Position numbers and translations under genes: made by a program. A stretch of 64,000 nucleotides of DNA from Gibbula magus (Eukaryota > Mollusca > Gastropoda > Trochida > Trochidae). Each line of letters begins with the position of its first letter. The first letter of the stretch is position 1. Below are positions 11,801-24,352 of this stretch, piece by piece. Under the pieces are notes generated by a model that saw only the letters and a program-made list of their open reading frames with translations, ran no database searches and was not told the DNA's origin. The stretch is taken from the NCBI GenBank assembly GCA_936450465.1, contig OW388300.1:46098358-46162357 (forward strand). The letters are read 5' to 3'.

Positions 11801-14284
11801 TATATATTCCATTAAATCCCATGAAGGCACCGTAGCACCCGTCCTTACTGAAATAAAGTGACCTCACGAAAAGGTAAATACGTGTTACCAATGGCAAAAT
11901 AGTACTCTTGAATCAATTAAAAGAGTTATATAGCGAATGTTCATGGTTCGGTTAAGCCATGCGAATCCATTTCCCTTCGACCGGCCATTTAAGGTGCTCG
12001 CGGGTAGTTCGCGGTACTGGCTGATGCAGATATACCTAAATAAACTCAATTTATAGTTTTAATAATGGCACCACGATGGAAAGGTCAACCATCTTGCTGT
12101 CTGAAATCTCACAATCGCATGAGATCTAACAATTTACCTATCAGAGTTCCACAAAGTGTCGCTTTATACGTCGCACCATTTTCTACCAATACGGCTTAAC
12201 GGGTTGTTTTGCATGTACGGTCTGACGTAACTATATATTGTAGAAACTTTAATAATAAATGACATAATATGCAAAAACAAGTGCTACAGCGCCTTTAGAC
12301 TATATGGTCTGATATATACGCGGCCATTGTACAGCTGCGTACCGAAAATGTTTTCACCTACATGTAAATCTTAGTGCAAATATCATGTAAATTGACGTTC
12401 ATTGTAACGTAAATAAAATTACATCATATACAATGTCAATGAATCATCATAAATCCATGAGTAAAAGAATTATTCTTAAAGGTATCCTGAGATCGCCACG
12501 GCAAATGTATATGTTTATGAAATTTGGCACAATAAAAAAGACAGAAGGAGTCAAATTTGGAAAATTCAAATTTCATTAATTTTCGAATAAAAGTTACCAG
12601 ATTGACTAAATGAGAATAAATTCATCTCAAATACATTGCATGAGTATAAGAGGAAGTATATGATGTATGCAAGACCCAGTGGATCACTTACTGAATATTT
12701 CACAGTGTCCCCTGGTCACTTCAAAGAGTAGCCAAAATTGTTACTGTGTCTTTTTATAATGTGAAAATTCAAAATGATCGGTATAGATTTCTCGTTGATA
12801 CGATGTTTCAAAGAAATGCCAAATAATATGATATTTGCACTAAAATACACCACCAGGTGAACAAACTTTCGGTATGCAGCTGTATATGTAGAGGGTAATG
12901 TCCTCAAACTCTCCGTTCCTTAAAAATAACAAAGTCAAGGCCCCAGGGGATATTAACATACTTAAATTGCACTCAAAGTATTGCTGTTTTAACAAATATA
13001 CTTTAAAACGTTAAAGGAATTCAATTGTAGTTCCAAGAATTGATCTGGTATGCAACTCTCAATTACTGTAAACTAATGGAGCGATAGAGTAATAGGATAG
13101 GTGTAATTTAATTCAAAATGTGTGTAACAATCGTTTAAAGTTTCGCTGTGTTTGCAGATATTAACGAATGCGAGCTGACCGATGGACAAGTCTGTGGAGC
13201 TGGGGTGTGTATGAACACTCAAGGAAGTTTCACCTGTTGGTGTGACCCGAGGACCAGCATTCCATGGGGGAACCAGTACTGCATGGGTAAGGAGTAACTG
13301 TGAAAAGTAAAACATAGACATGCAGAAATAAAATAAATGAAAAATGAAATAAAAGGCGGATTCAAAAATAAAGAAAATGGGTTGTTATAAAAAAAAAAAG
13401 GAAATTCGCGCGGCAAAATAGACAGTATGTATGAAAAGGATCTGTAATGTATTACAGTCAAGCCGCGATAGTCCGGCCACCGATAATCCGAATCTCGCAG
13501 TGTCCGACGGTAGCAAGCTGTAACCAAACTAATCTCTATATAAACTCATTAAATGTTGTAGTACATTGTAAATGCTCGAAGAATATCGTATAGAGAGAGT
13601 CGTAGACAAAACCATATTCAAGTCTTTGAGGAACATTTAGACTTGACATACGAAAGAAAAGCACTTTTTGTGTCTACCAATAATTATATAATGAACAGAC
13701 ACGACGTTTCTGGGTATTATGCTTACTGTTTTATCAGGTGAATATTTGGTTATCCAGGTGGTTTTGCTTTACTTAAACGTATAACATGACATGTTCTTCA
13801 TAGTATTGTTGGCAGTAGTATTTATTTATCTTCAATGCTTTAAGGTTTAAAGATATTTATAATCAACGCATGTCGTTCTAACAAGCCCAACTAAATTTAC
13901 TTTTGAATGATTATTGAACAGTTTTTTTAAAATTTGCTAAAATTATTTCTATTTAAATTTAGCATTTAAAACAAAACATGCCATTAAGATACAAATGTAA
14001 CATATATTGTTTTTTCGGGATCAAACTATTTTCAATAGTACATATTATTTGACTCGTTCCTTGCAAAATTCGTGCCTGCACCCTCAGAGGTTTTTGTTTT
14101 AAAAGAAAACTTTGAATTATTCTAGAATTAATTAAATTATTCCAACAACTTCTCATAAATGACCATAACCTTATATTGATAAGAAACTGTATATGTTTGT
14201 GTTTCAGGACGTCAACAGTATCCGGCGTCTGGATTCAACATGCAAACCATCTTGAACTGGAGAATTCTCGATGAAATCTTCTAA
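8876..14284 (+). CDS. EGF-1: secreted two-EGF protein (EGF + cbEGF + tail)
   Basis: Coding exons: 8876-8924, 9413-9544, 13158-13286 and 14208-14284, all joined in phase 1, giving 128 residues. Exon 1 encodes a signal peptide (MMRTLIVVIQAALFFT). Exon 2 is an EGF domain with six cysteines, but its first two are only one residue apart (CSCYNGVC), whereas the paralogues have four between them. Exon 3 opens with DINEC and continues to CGAGVC and GSFTCWC, the calcium-binding EGF consensus. Exon 4 encodes a 25-residue tail with GFNMQTILNW, close to the GFNMYNIMYW of EGF-2. There is no transmembrane segment, so a secreted extracellular role is likely. Intron 2 (3.6 kb) carries three transposable-element insertions. 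Confidence 0.85.
11267..11775. mobile_element. Inverted-repeat element, family E
   Basis: Terminal inverted repeats CACTCAACCGCAAAA and TTTTGCGGTTGAGTG bound 509 bases in intron 2 of EGF-1. The next bases, GAAACGT, also match the related element at 40465-41064. No transposase reading frame. Confidence 0.75.
11824..12299. mobile_element. Family-B MITE, reverse orientation
   Basis: Ends GAAGGCACCGTAGCACC and GTGCTACAGCGCCTTTAG. The interior is the reverse complement of the copy at 1757-2244. It sits in intron 2 of EGF-1. Confidence 0.75.
12360..12890 (+). repeat. Dispersed repeat L, copy 1
   Basis: Shares many blocks in the same order with 14490-14962, including CAAATATCATGTAAAT, GAGTATAAGAGGAA, CTTACTGAATATTTCACAG, ATGATATTTGCACT and CTCGGTATGCAGCT-like ends. 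The two copies flank exons 3 and 4 of EGF-1. Identity unknown. Confidence 0.7.
13455..13545. mobile_element. Partial pogo-like MITE
   Basis: CAGTCAAGCCGCGATAGTCC and the following 70 bases match the left half of the complete element at 53760-53936. The right end is missing. Confidence 0.6.
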
Positions 14285-14380
14285 AACCCGTTTATAAATC
14301 GTTCTTTTCTTTATTTGTATCTTTATTTGTTTTGTAAGCTGAATGTTTAATGTCACATCTATATAATATGATTGAAATGA

Positions 14381-14386
14381 AATAAA
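14381..14386 (+). terminator. Polyadenylation signal of EGF-1
   Basis: AATAAA about 100 bases after the stop codon. Confidence 0.65.
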
Positions 14387-14489
14387 GCTAGTGTTAATAT
14401 ATTTAATAAACCCTCACCCTTTGTCTCTTTCACTTCGACCAAGTTGATGAAAACTTACAGTTGCATTCAAAAGTGTATTCACATACATC

Positions 14490-14962
14490 TGTGTCCAAGT
14501 ACAAATATCATGTAAATCGACGTACATTGAACGTCAAAAGCATTACACCAGATATAACGACAAATAAATCTTCCTGTACTCATATCCCACTTCATGTTGA
14601 CTAAATGAGAACAATATCACCATAAATGATGCATAAGTATAAGAGGAAATATATGAGTAATGTCTGACCCAGTTGATCCCTTACTGAATATTTCACAGAA
14701 GAAAATAAAAACTGTAGTTTTTGAAAAGATTGATCCCTAGTCACTGTAAAGGGCTGCCAAAACTGTAACTGTTTACTACGAGGCATCAAATCAGATTATG
14801 TAATGGAACGCTCAACTATTTTTCTACGATGCAAAAATGCAAAGTGATCAGTTCAGTTTTCGCGTTGATACCATGCTTCAAAGATGTGCCGAATTACATG
14901 ATATTTGCACTGAAAACACACGTACATGTACATGTAGGTAAACGAACTCTCGGTATGCAGCT
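14490..14962 (+). repeat. Dispersed repeat L, copy 2
   Basis: Second copy of the repeat described at 12360-12890, diverged by substitutions and small insertions. Confidence 0.7.
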
Positions 14963-15061
14963 TAACATGGTTTGCAATGCACACTTTTTGTTAGCTTTAG
15001 TTGATGTTGACTACAGATAAAACATATGAACACGTACAGTGAGGGGCTTAAACGTTCTCCT

Positions 15062-15290
15062 TGCCATGGTGCGGAGGTGTAGTAGTCCGGGTTCTAGGCC
15101 CGGTTATAGCTAGACATCACAACTTTGTGACATTCCTCTTTACTATGTTGTACCCGTGGACAGGGCACTTCATCCACATTAATTATATTGCACTCAGTCC
15201 ACCCAGCTGTTTAAATGGGTACCGGAAAACCGAAAGGACCGCACCGAAAGTACAATAATGTACCGTCAGTGAGCAGCGCTTGCACTTTAT
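15062..15290 (+). mobile_element. Degraded SINE
   Basis: The body matches the minus-strand SINE at 41583-41846 in order: ACAACTTTGTGAC, ACAGGGCACTT, CACTCAGTCCACCCA and ATGGGTACC. The tRNA-like head (GCGGAGGTGTAGTAG) is poorly preserved. Confidence 0.55.
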
Positions 15291-16574
15291 ATACATATAC
15301 ATATATACCCCCAATATTCAAAACTGATTTGTGATGAAATGTGAGCGTTACGATAATTTGAGTGAATTACTCACACTCGACTCTCTGAAAATTGAATTTT
15401 GTGACACATTTCTTTAAAAAGCAATTTAAATGGCTCAAATTGACATTTTAAGAAATTAGGACTGAAATTGTAATGGTGCTCATTTTTTTACCAAAATAAC
15501 TATTGTCATTGTGCATAATCTGCGTTATAAAATTCAGATATAAAAACAATGTCCAGTTCAAACAGTTGATTAAACTCTTCTGTTTGTTTTAGTGCTGTTA
15601 CTAGTGACTGTTGAAAGTGACTTGAAAGAATGGAATTACTGACACTACAGCAACCAATATTCATTTTCATTTCCCAGTATAACGTAACATGCTCTTGGAG
15701 ACCAGAATACCAAATTTTTACCAATGCTAATATCCAAAAGAAGCGAAACGTTATCTCAATGATTTTATTTCTTTCTTAAACTACGAGATAACATGTATGA
15801 CCTTCTTATTCCATATGGTTACTTTTACTGACACATTGTCGTCTTACTTATCAGCTTATTAGCTAGTGAAAATACGCTTAGTGCTTAAATTTTTTTCATA
15901 TGTTTATTACGCGTTAACATTATGAAAATTATAAAAAGTATTCGGTGTTGCAATCAAAATAAATTTAAAATGTTCTATATTATGTAACATTATAAATATA
16001 TGTCGATCTAAATTTATTTATATTGTCAGAAACTGATCACACTTGATATGTAAACGTTACCAATGTGTGTTCTTTTACGGAGAGGTTAGGATTGTTGCTG
16101 TAAATTACTATATGAATGCGTATAGTGATAAAGTGATAAAAGTCGGAAAAGAAAGATTTGGCCTGGGTGGCAATTTAATACACCTTTATGACCGTTCGAT
16201 TTTCATTGAAAAGAAATGATTGTTATACAATATATGTTTGGTATTTGGGGAGGAATATGCAAGTCGAGTGAGATAATTTCAACCGAAGTAAGCACATATG
16301 ATGTTTTGGCACGAACTTGTATCAAAGTCAAATCAGAATTTATGTTTCAAATATTCTATGTCATTTTTAGGGAACTGAAATACTCTTAAGCCACACGCTC
16401 ACTTTTCAAACCGTAAAGAAAAATTCTAAGCATATAAACTAACCAAAATCACACCATATCCAATGTACATTTTAAAGCAAGTATGTTATTACGTAGCATG
16501 GTTACAAATCACAAAACATAAGGGCATGTCGAATATCACAATGATTAAACAAGTAAATATATGATCTTAAGAAC
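15291..16574. other. Intergenic, no gene seen
   Basis: AT-rich sequence with no exon that has both splice or start signals and coding character. Confidence 0.5.
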
Positions 16575-17090
16575 TCCCATTTTGTTTTTGCATGTTATTA
16601 TTTCTTTAGTGTTTACAGTTTACACAATATGTTATTACGTTAGAGGAAAAAAACATCTCATTGCTCGACCCGATATGCCGAAAACGGTTAGAAAATGATG
16701 TGACAATTATGTGGAACTCTCCAGTGTGAGGGGTAGATTTGTAGGTCTCGTGCGATTTTGAGAGTTCAGACACCAAGATGTTTGACCATTCCATCATTGT
16801 ATCATATTCAAAGCTCTTCTGTGAGTGATTAGGTATCGCTACATCAGTCAGATCACTTTAACTACATTCCAGCGGCCATTTTAATGTGAACAACTTAAAA
16901 TGGTCGTTCAATGGGAAATGGACTAATCTTGCATGACTTAACTGAGCCATATATATTCGGTTTAGAACTCGTTTTCTACTTCAGTGTTTATCCATGATAG
17001 GTAGCAATTATAAATTAAATTGTTATATTATTTAATTACCTTTTTGTGAGAGCACTTTAGACAGTAAGAACGGCGTGCTACAGCAACTTT
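16575..17090. mobile_element. Family-B MITE, left end lost
   Basis: The interior (TTGACCATTCCATCATTGTA, CATTTTAATGTGAAC) and the right end (AACGGCGTGCTACAGC) match the copy at 1757-2244. The left inverted repeat is not recognisable. Confidence 0.65.
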
Positions 17091-19379
17091 TCAGCAAAAG
17101 TGGAAACCAGTTCACAAACCAACAAAGAATCAATTAGGCCGACCCTTACTGTACAAGCCTTTATCAAAACGTCGTTTAAACAACGATGTTATACCTTATT
17201 TAGCAATGCATCTGTCTTGAACATTTAACAAAACACGTAATTAAGATTGTTTGTTTACAACAATCCAGCATACGGACATGTCGCACTTCATGAGCCTAAC
17301 AACTTATACACTGTTATAAACACCCAGCGACACATCTGTGCTTTGCAAAGTGTAAACATTTTAACAAATGGGCGCCTGGTAGCGTTAGTGACAGGGACGA
17401 TATATCTTTCGGGGTGTATGCGGACTTCTGACCGGCTGACCCGTCAAAGGGGACGGGTTCACAGAAACAAGTCCGCCACTGACCTAGAGATCAATTTGTC
17501 TGCCCAAAATATGGCAAGCCATACATTACTATGAAATATGACAAATATCCTGCGTTCCCGAAAATTCTCTCCGCTTCTTCGTAGTCCAATGTGTCCAATT
17601 ACGCTTCAGTAGAAATCGAAACGAAATTATTTTTGTTCTGATGACTGATGTGTAAAATATTAGAATGAAGGGTTTATTTGATAGAAAAAAATGTTTCTTA
17701 GAAACGAGGGCTAATTTAAGGTATCATTTGTTTTCGTTAACATATTTATTTGTAAAAATGAAATATAATCTTGTTTCAAAGGAAGAATGTGTCTAATTAC
17801 GCCTTCAGAATATTGACATCAAAACCTTTCTGAAATAATATTATCACACTCCCTCATTATTGTTGAGAGCCTTTCAAGTATAATAAATTAATTAATGTAT
17901 TTATTCATTGTATCAGAGAATGAAAGTATATCAGTTAAACGACCAATCGTTTACCTTTTACTATATATTTTTTCAAATCCACGTCATGACTAAATTATAC
18001 AGCGATGGAGGTAAATACATATCAAAGTTGTTCATAATGAACACGAGTATTTTATTTTATTATCATGAAATGTTATTCGAGAAATAGCATTATAACAAAA
18101 TTTCACAGAATCCTTCTTCAAATGATTTTTTTGGTTCATATTCAAGTATAGAGGATGCAAGTTAAGAGGGGAATTAATTAATTCATTTATTATTAATTAA
18201 TTGTATTTAAAGATTCCTCTTTTAAATAATGACAAATGACATAGCCTATCAATTTACGGATGTTTAGATAAATAATTAAATATATGTTCATGATGTTCAT
18301 TATAGCCACCGTTGTATTTGTAATGATATTGGCATTAAATGGAAGGTCGTTTAGTATTCTCTTTATAAGTTTTTGTTTTACAAGACAATTGACAAACTGC
18401 ATCCCTATATCAAACTTACGTGTATCATCATATAAAAGAGACAGTATACACGTATACAGATAAAACTAACATTTTAAAATTGTGTATCAACAATGAATAT
18501 TCTTTATAATTTCTTAGCATAAACACTTTTCAACAATAGTGCAATAAATTATCGTACATTTCGAAATACGTTCACCTTTAAGAAGACCACTATTTAACAT
18601 TGTTTATTTAATAAAAACAAGAGAATTAGTGAGCAAAGCATACACACACGCATTTAACATTAGTCAAAGAAACAACTTCAAAGTAGCAAAAGGATATCAA
18701 TGTTTAGTCCTTTGTATGAACATACCACAGCAACATAATGAAAGCAGAGTATGTGTGCCTTCATTGTTAGTATGTCTTCATACATACACTTGAAAAAGTC
18801 TTTAGAAGAGATAGTCGAACAACTGCATTGACTATGCAAATGAGGGTATAACATATACCAAAGGCAGACGGACACATCATAATGAGTACATGTATGTATC
18901 AAGTTTCGAAACCTCGCAGCAGGGGTATACAAAATGGGACAAACAATTCATCTAAACAAATCATTTAACATTTTTGCATAGAAAGGTATTTGGCAATAAC
19001 ATCTGGGTCCATTAGCTACATATACAATCTAACATGTGGCCTCAATAATTAAGATGTCCTTGTTTATGTTTAACACGCCATATTTTAATGTGTTACAAAA
19101 TTTAAACTGATATAACATCGTAAACTGTCAGTGACATGAATGAGAACATGTTTTAAAAACTGGCGAAGTAAATTTAACTGAATGTATTACCACATCTACA
19201 TGCATATATCACCCCAGTAGCATACCACGTTTATCCAGTACAAGACTCCTATTACGGAATACCAAGCACGATGCCAAGGTGAGTTATATTCATCCATGAC
19301 CCTGGGCACAATATGACAAAACGTTAGTTTGATGTTGATTTAAGAATCGAAAACGTTTGTTTCTCACCCTTTGGTTGGG
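17091..19379. other. Intergenic, no gene seen
   Basis: Open frames here are short and carry no recognisable domain. The region leads up to the promoter of EGF-2. Confidence 0.5.
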
Positions 19380-19387
19380 TATTTAAG
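19380..19387 (+). promoter_or_regulatory. TATA-like box of EGF-2
   Basis: TATTTAAG, 48 bases before the start codon, the same spacing as in EGF-1. Confidence 0.5.
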
Positions 19388-19427
19388 TACAACTGAAGCT
19401 TCTGTATTGTAACTCTTTCCAGTAAAA

Positions 19428-22400
19428 ATGAAGATGCTTATTTCTTTCGGGACTTTGGCAGTTTTATGCCTAGCAGGCAAGTGTCTTCAAATACTTCAGC
19501 GAATTCGTTTTCGAAAATAGTTTTGAGTTACAAATGTCTTACTTGAGTTTAAAATGAACTGTTTTGTATTGCTAATATGCACACTATTTATTTGTGCATA
19601 TGTCATTTGCCATATTGTCATTAATGTTCTATTTTTGCGTTAATCACATGCTTCGGATTAAAAGTTGTTTTTCTTGTTTTACCTAAATGACGTTCCAATT
19701 GCTTTGTTTATTATCTACACGTTTATCCGTAAACTTTGAAAAGAAAATTATATCATAGCTTTGAATATACTATGAAAAGTAAGAACTGATAAATGATTAT
19801 TCCCGCCATGCCAATGTTGTATATGTGTATCTAGGATACCTCATCTTCATGCTGAAATTCTCCAAATGCGTTACGAAGTTTAATTTTAGGCTTAAAATGT
19901 CCATTTCTTGCATATTTGACTGCATCTTCAAGCCTTTTATTATTCTATCAGTGACATCATTGCTATTTATTGCACATAGTGTTACAATCAATGTTAATAT
20001 TTGCATCGACGTCATCTCTATTAAACTACTTTGACCCGTGTTGCTGTCATCTTTATACGAGAAGACAATCGAGTCGCACTGATGTAGACATGGTGGTCCC
20101 TTTACTATTAATCAATTAGTGTTACACTTATAAATTCCATAGCGCGAATTACGATTTAATAAATTGCCTTTTCTAAAGATAGTTGAACTTATCGAGCAAA
20201 ATCTGTATGTATCTTATATCTTATCTTTACATAACGTATGAGGATGTATCGATGTAACTGAGTAGCCCATAAATGGATATTGTTGTCCCTTTAATATATA
20301 ATTCAATGATCGTAATACTTTCAGTTGTCGGACTTCAGACCCGAAGACATTGCCTTCGTTATAGACAGATGAATTGTCTCTGGCGAGAATTAAGAACTGC
20401 AATTTTGAAAAATAATCCTTTAGTGTGAATGTTCACGTCTTTTAGTAGTATATACTCACAAATTCATCTGATTAAGCTAAAGACAGTGGATTTAGTTTGT
20501 ACGTTTGTTGCTAATTTTTTCTTTTGATTCATTAGGGTCTACCTTCCCTTTGCAAAGGGAAATATAACAAATATACATGGATATTATTTTCCAGCATGTT
20601 AATAAATGCTGGATGTACAGTTTGTTGCTAGTTCATCAATGCTTAAAGAGCCATCAAGGATGTTAGTGTTTCAAATACAAACCATCGTGCTGCACGTGCT
20701 TCTTTTGGAAGTTGGGCTACCCTTGTCACACATTACTGAATGTTTTATATAAATAAAGTTTCTAAATGTCCTGAGAATATACAAATTATTGCCTGTTAAA
20801 TGTACTTTTTATCGAGATAAGACCAGCAAATTATGACAAATGTATTCTCATTGATTATAAAATTTAAGCAAAATACCTAGTTAGGTAAAACATATATTCC
20901 AATATCTGTAGAAAATACATGAAATGAAATAGTAAATAAATAACCGCCAAAAACTACATGTACATGTATATATTTCGATTTATTTCATTGTTCATATTTT
21001 TTGTGTGTCTTCGTATACAGTGTGTGAGCTAGACCACAGTGATTTGAGCTTGAAAATAAAAGACTTGATCTATATTTAGACTGGGAAACACCTATACTAA
21101 TTAGTGCATATTCTCGGCATATTTTAGGTCGAAAAAGTCTTTTTAAAATTAAGTGTATATATTTCACGGAGATAGATTTTTGGCAATTTTCCGATATGTT
21201 CATCAACATCCGTGATGGCTCTTTAAGCAATCGATTAAATCTTTCAATGATTTCTGATTGATGGCATTTTTGAATAAGGTATATCTTCATTTACTTGATA
21301 TAATGTAGTCAATTGACAATTAGCATGAAACAAAGAATAAAATTTAACAAACGTAAGCTTTTGAACCTTATATCACACCATTATACTTTAAATTGAACAA
21401 CTATATTTTTACGCAGTGAATGGCCAGAATCCGCCTCCGGCAAATGACTGCTCCACAACAGGTTGTTTGAATGGAATATGTGTCCCTGGGACCACAACTG
21501 GCACCTCACCAACTCCTTCAAAATGCGTCTGTAAACCCGGCTTCATCAAGAATCCTCTTGATGAAAATGTTTGTTCAGGTAGGGTGATCATCAATTACAA
21601 AAAAATGTCAACCAAAGGAAAACCATAGGTCACATAGTTATCACGGGAAAATACCCCTTGAACACCCCATGAGATAATCAGGCCCTTAAGTGTTATCCTG
21701 TATGAGACGTCACGTTTGGATGTGCTGAAAATGGCATACTTTTAGGAAAATGTTTTTTTCTTTAAAACTTGAAAATAACGTTAAACCTCTGTTGCCAAGA
21801 ATGTACAGATATTTGACATGGACTTAATTGCATTTGAATAACAGTTATGGAAGCGGTGTTAATATAAGCTACATAGCTTGTTCACCAATCCCATATCATT
21901 TCATGAATAAAAATATGTTTAAACCAATAACAGTTCTACCCAATGTAGTTGTAAATGGTAACGTAACTATGCATACACGATTGCATTAAATGGACACAAG
22001 AAACCAAACGTAATGATGACCATATCCCTTTCAATGCATATAACGAATTGTGACTATCAGACCAAACATATCCTGTTTGAATGTCGGTTTGTTACATAAC
22101 GTTATGAACAATGATAATGATGTCACTTTTATCTTTGACTTCTGAATGAAGCGACGCTGGATACCTTTCCTATGTTTCTGAAAACGACTTTAATTAAACG
22201 ACTTTGATTATAGATGGAACATTATTTTCATGTCAGATGTATTACTACATTTTGACACTAATACCAAACTATCTGATTAATTCTGCAAAGTACAAATATC
22301 AAGACACTCGTATCTAGAACATATCTTCAAAGCGAGTCTTTCAGGAATTACACTGATATGCATAAATACAACTCGCAAGCCAAACTAACAATTTCAGAGA

Positions 22401-23523
22401 TATGATTCTTCTATGTTTAAAAATTCACAGGCAGCCTTTCTGTATCAGTATCTCAAAACAAAAAGGTTGCTGGACAATCATTGTTTAAATTTGCTTTATA
22501 GCTGCTATGAAATTAGATTGCAATTCAAACGGCAACCTCTTTCCTTGAATATATCAGATAAAGCATTAAAACCCTCATCGTATTGGAATATACCTAAATG
22601 GTTCTGTTTAAACCGCAACGGTCGATCTACATTGAATCTATCTAATATTGATCCACGAATGTATGTAATGAGTCATGTGAACGAAGCATAACTGTTTGCT
22701 TCTGATGAAATAGACATTCGAAACATTCTGAAATTATAATAAAAACTCCCGTATACATGCGTTCACTGGTAAATTCGAAACAATCTGCATAGGAAGCCGA
22801 GAAGAAGAAGCAATTTTGCATTATAGATGTTGACGAAATTTGGTACATCTCCATTGAAAGCCGAGGTGAAACCACAATTTTACGTTATAGATATTGACGA
22901 ATGCAAATTGGCCAACGGAAGAATCTGTGGTGCTGGGAAGTGCGTTAACTCACCCCCTGGAAGCTACAGGTGTGACTGTCACCCCACCATGTCTATCCCC
23001 ATGGGCCCACAATACTGCATGTGTAAGTACTCTGTTTCTGTTATAATTCAACACATTATGGGGAATGAACTAGACATCATTGAGAAGCATTAAGAAGGTT
23101 TTTATAAGAAATAAATTGAACATTATGTGCAATGATGAATCTCATTTTCTTATGTGATGTCATTGTTGTCCCTTACTTATATATGGGTTTTCATCGAAAC
23201 ATTTTATAGACTGGCAGTTTCCCTCTGAAATAGGAATAAGGGTATCGTTCAGTTGTAGACATGAGCTAACACTTTAGTGCTGTGACTTATCAACAATGTG
23301 GGTAACCCAAGGATTAATTTGTACTGTGTATTATGTTCATTCTGTTTATCTAAATGTCAAACAAGACATCTCCATCCTAATTGCTGAACAATTATAATCG
23401 TGGACTTTAATTGAACTAAGTTTCGTTATGTATTTGTTGTTTACAGACAGACCACAAAACCAAGGAGGATTCAACATGTACAACATTATGTATTGGAAGA
23501 TGATGGACGAATTTTTTTTCTAA
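19428..23523 (+). CDS. EGF-2: secreted two-EGF protein with a GC-AG intron
   Basis: Coding exons: 19428-19476, 21417-21578, 22891-23022 and 23447-23523, phase 1 throughout, 139 residues. Exon 1 (MKMLISFGTLAVLCLA) is a signal peptide and is 49 bases long, exactly as in EGF-1. Its donor is CAG|GCAAGT: the frame of exon 2 requires a GC instead of GT splice site. Exon 2 carries an EGF (DCSTTGCLNGIC, then CVCKPGF) after a Pro-rich NGQNPPPAN segment. Exon 3 is a cbEGF (DIDECKLANG, CGAGKC, SYRCDC). The 77-base last exon equals that of EGF-1 and encodes a tail with GFNMYNIMYW. Just before exon 3 is a tandem copy of its own acceptor and first codons, which would shift the frame if used. Confidence 0.85.
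20643..21226. mobile_element. TTAA-flanked inverted-repeat element
   Basis: TTAAAGAGCCATCAAGGATG and CATCCGTGATGGCTCTTTAA form inverted ends, each including TTAA, around 584 bases in intron 1 of EGF-2. There is no transposase frame. Confidence 0.7.
22794..22912 (+). repeat. Tandem duplication of the EGF-2 exon 3 acceptor
   Basis: A unit of about 64 bases occurs twice: GAAGCCGAG, CAATTTTGCATTATAGATG, TTGACGAA, and then GAAAGCCGAG, CAATTTTACGTTATAGATA, TTGACGAA. The second copy is the real exon 3 start at 22891. The first offers an acceptor at 22826 that reads DVDEIW, lacks the cysteine, and is out of frame downstream. Confidence 0.8.
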
Positions 23524-23774
23524 AATAGTTATTTGATCTTTTTGGGGGAAATTTAAATTCTTCAAAGCCTTCCTTTTTTAAAGCTATTTCGCACCTTCGC
23601 AACCTTCTATAAAGATTCAGGGTAATACATTTTGTGAGGTTTTTTATTTGGTACAATCAATGCTGTCAATTACTATAGTCGGAGCGTAGGATATTGATAA
23701 GTGATCAATTGTACTCATGTTTGTACTAATATTTAGTAGCACTGTCACTTATATTTATATTCTTTTCTCGTTTT

Positions 23775-23780
23775 AATAAA
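23775..23780 (+). terminator. Polyadenylation signal of EGF-2
   Basis: AATAAA about 250 bases after the stop codon, with a T-rich stretch soon after. Confidence 0.55.
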
Positions 23781-24143
23781 TGTATAAAATCATTCTTGTT
23801 TGGTCATTTTTGTACTTAGAGTAACATATAAACCTCTTTGTAAATTAGTGTATAATGATGAAATGGACAAACTTTCCCCCCCACTGAATTATCACAGCCT
23901 CTAATTCAGTATTTAGATGAAATAAGACTGAAAACAGAACATATTTTTCAACGTGGATTATTGATAGTAAACATTTAGGTTTATGATTTATTGTAATCTA
24001 ATGACAGAAGGGAATTATTTGATAAATATCGACCAAATGTTCTTAATTATGATTATAATGTTGTCTGCAAAGTAAATACGAAATATAATCAATGGGATCT
24101 GTCATTGTCATTGTCGGATATTGTAGACATAGATTAGAGTTAT

Positions 24144-24352
24144 TTAAGAATTGAATGTCAGTTTGTGTGTTTGCAATTGAAAATGAACGATGTCAAAGCC
24201 TCATTCAAACTCTTGTGGACGAAGCGGGCTTGCTTGTACTATAGGCCTTTAGCCAAAAATACCGAATAAAAGAATCTGAACATTGGAGTTTGAATGGCGC
24301 TTTGACATCGTTCATTTTCCATTGCAAACACACAAACTGACATTCAATTCTT
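24144..24352. mobile_element. Fold-back element, second copy
   Basis: The arms (GAATTGAATGTCAGTTTGTG and its reverse complement) are shared with 3522-3684. Each arm extends through AAATGAACGATGTCAAAGC. The loop is unrelated to that of the first copy. Confidence 0.8.

Noticed and set aside
17247..17534. 95-residue plus-strand open frame
   Set aside because: No domain, no splice or promoter support.
22413..22691. 92-residue open frame in EGF-2 intron 2
   Set aside because: No recognisable protein family and no support from flanking signals.
22827..23093. Open frame starting MLTKFG that runs into the EGF-2 cbEGF
   Set aside because: It is intron sequence plus exon 3. The splice acceptor at 22890 and its phase explain the coding part.
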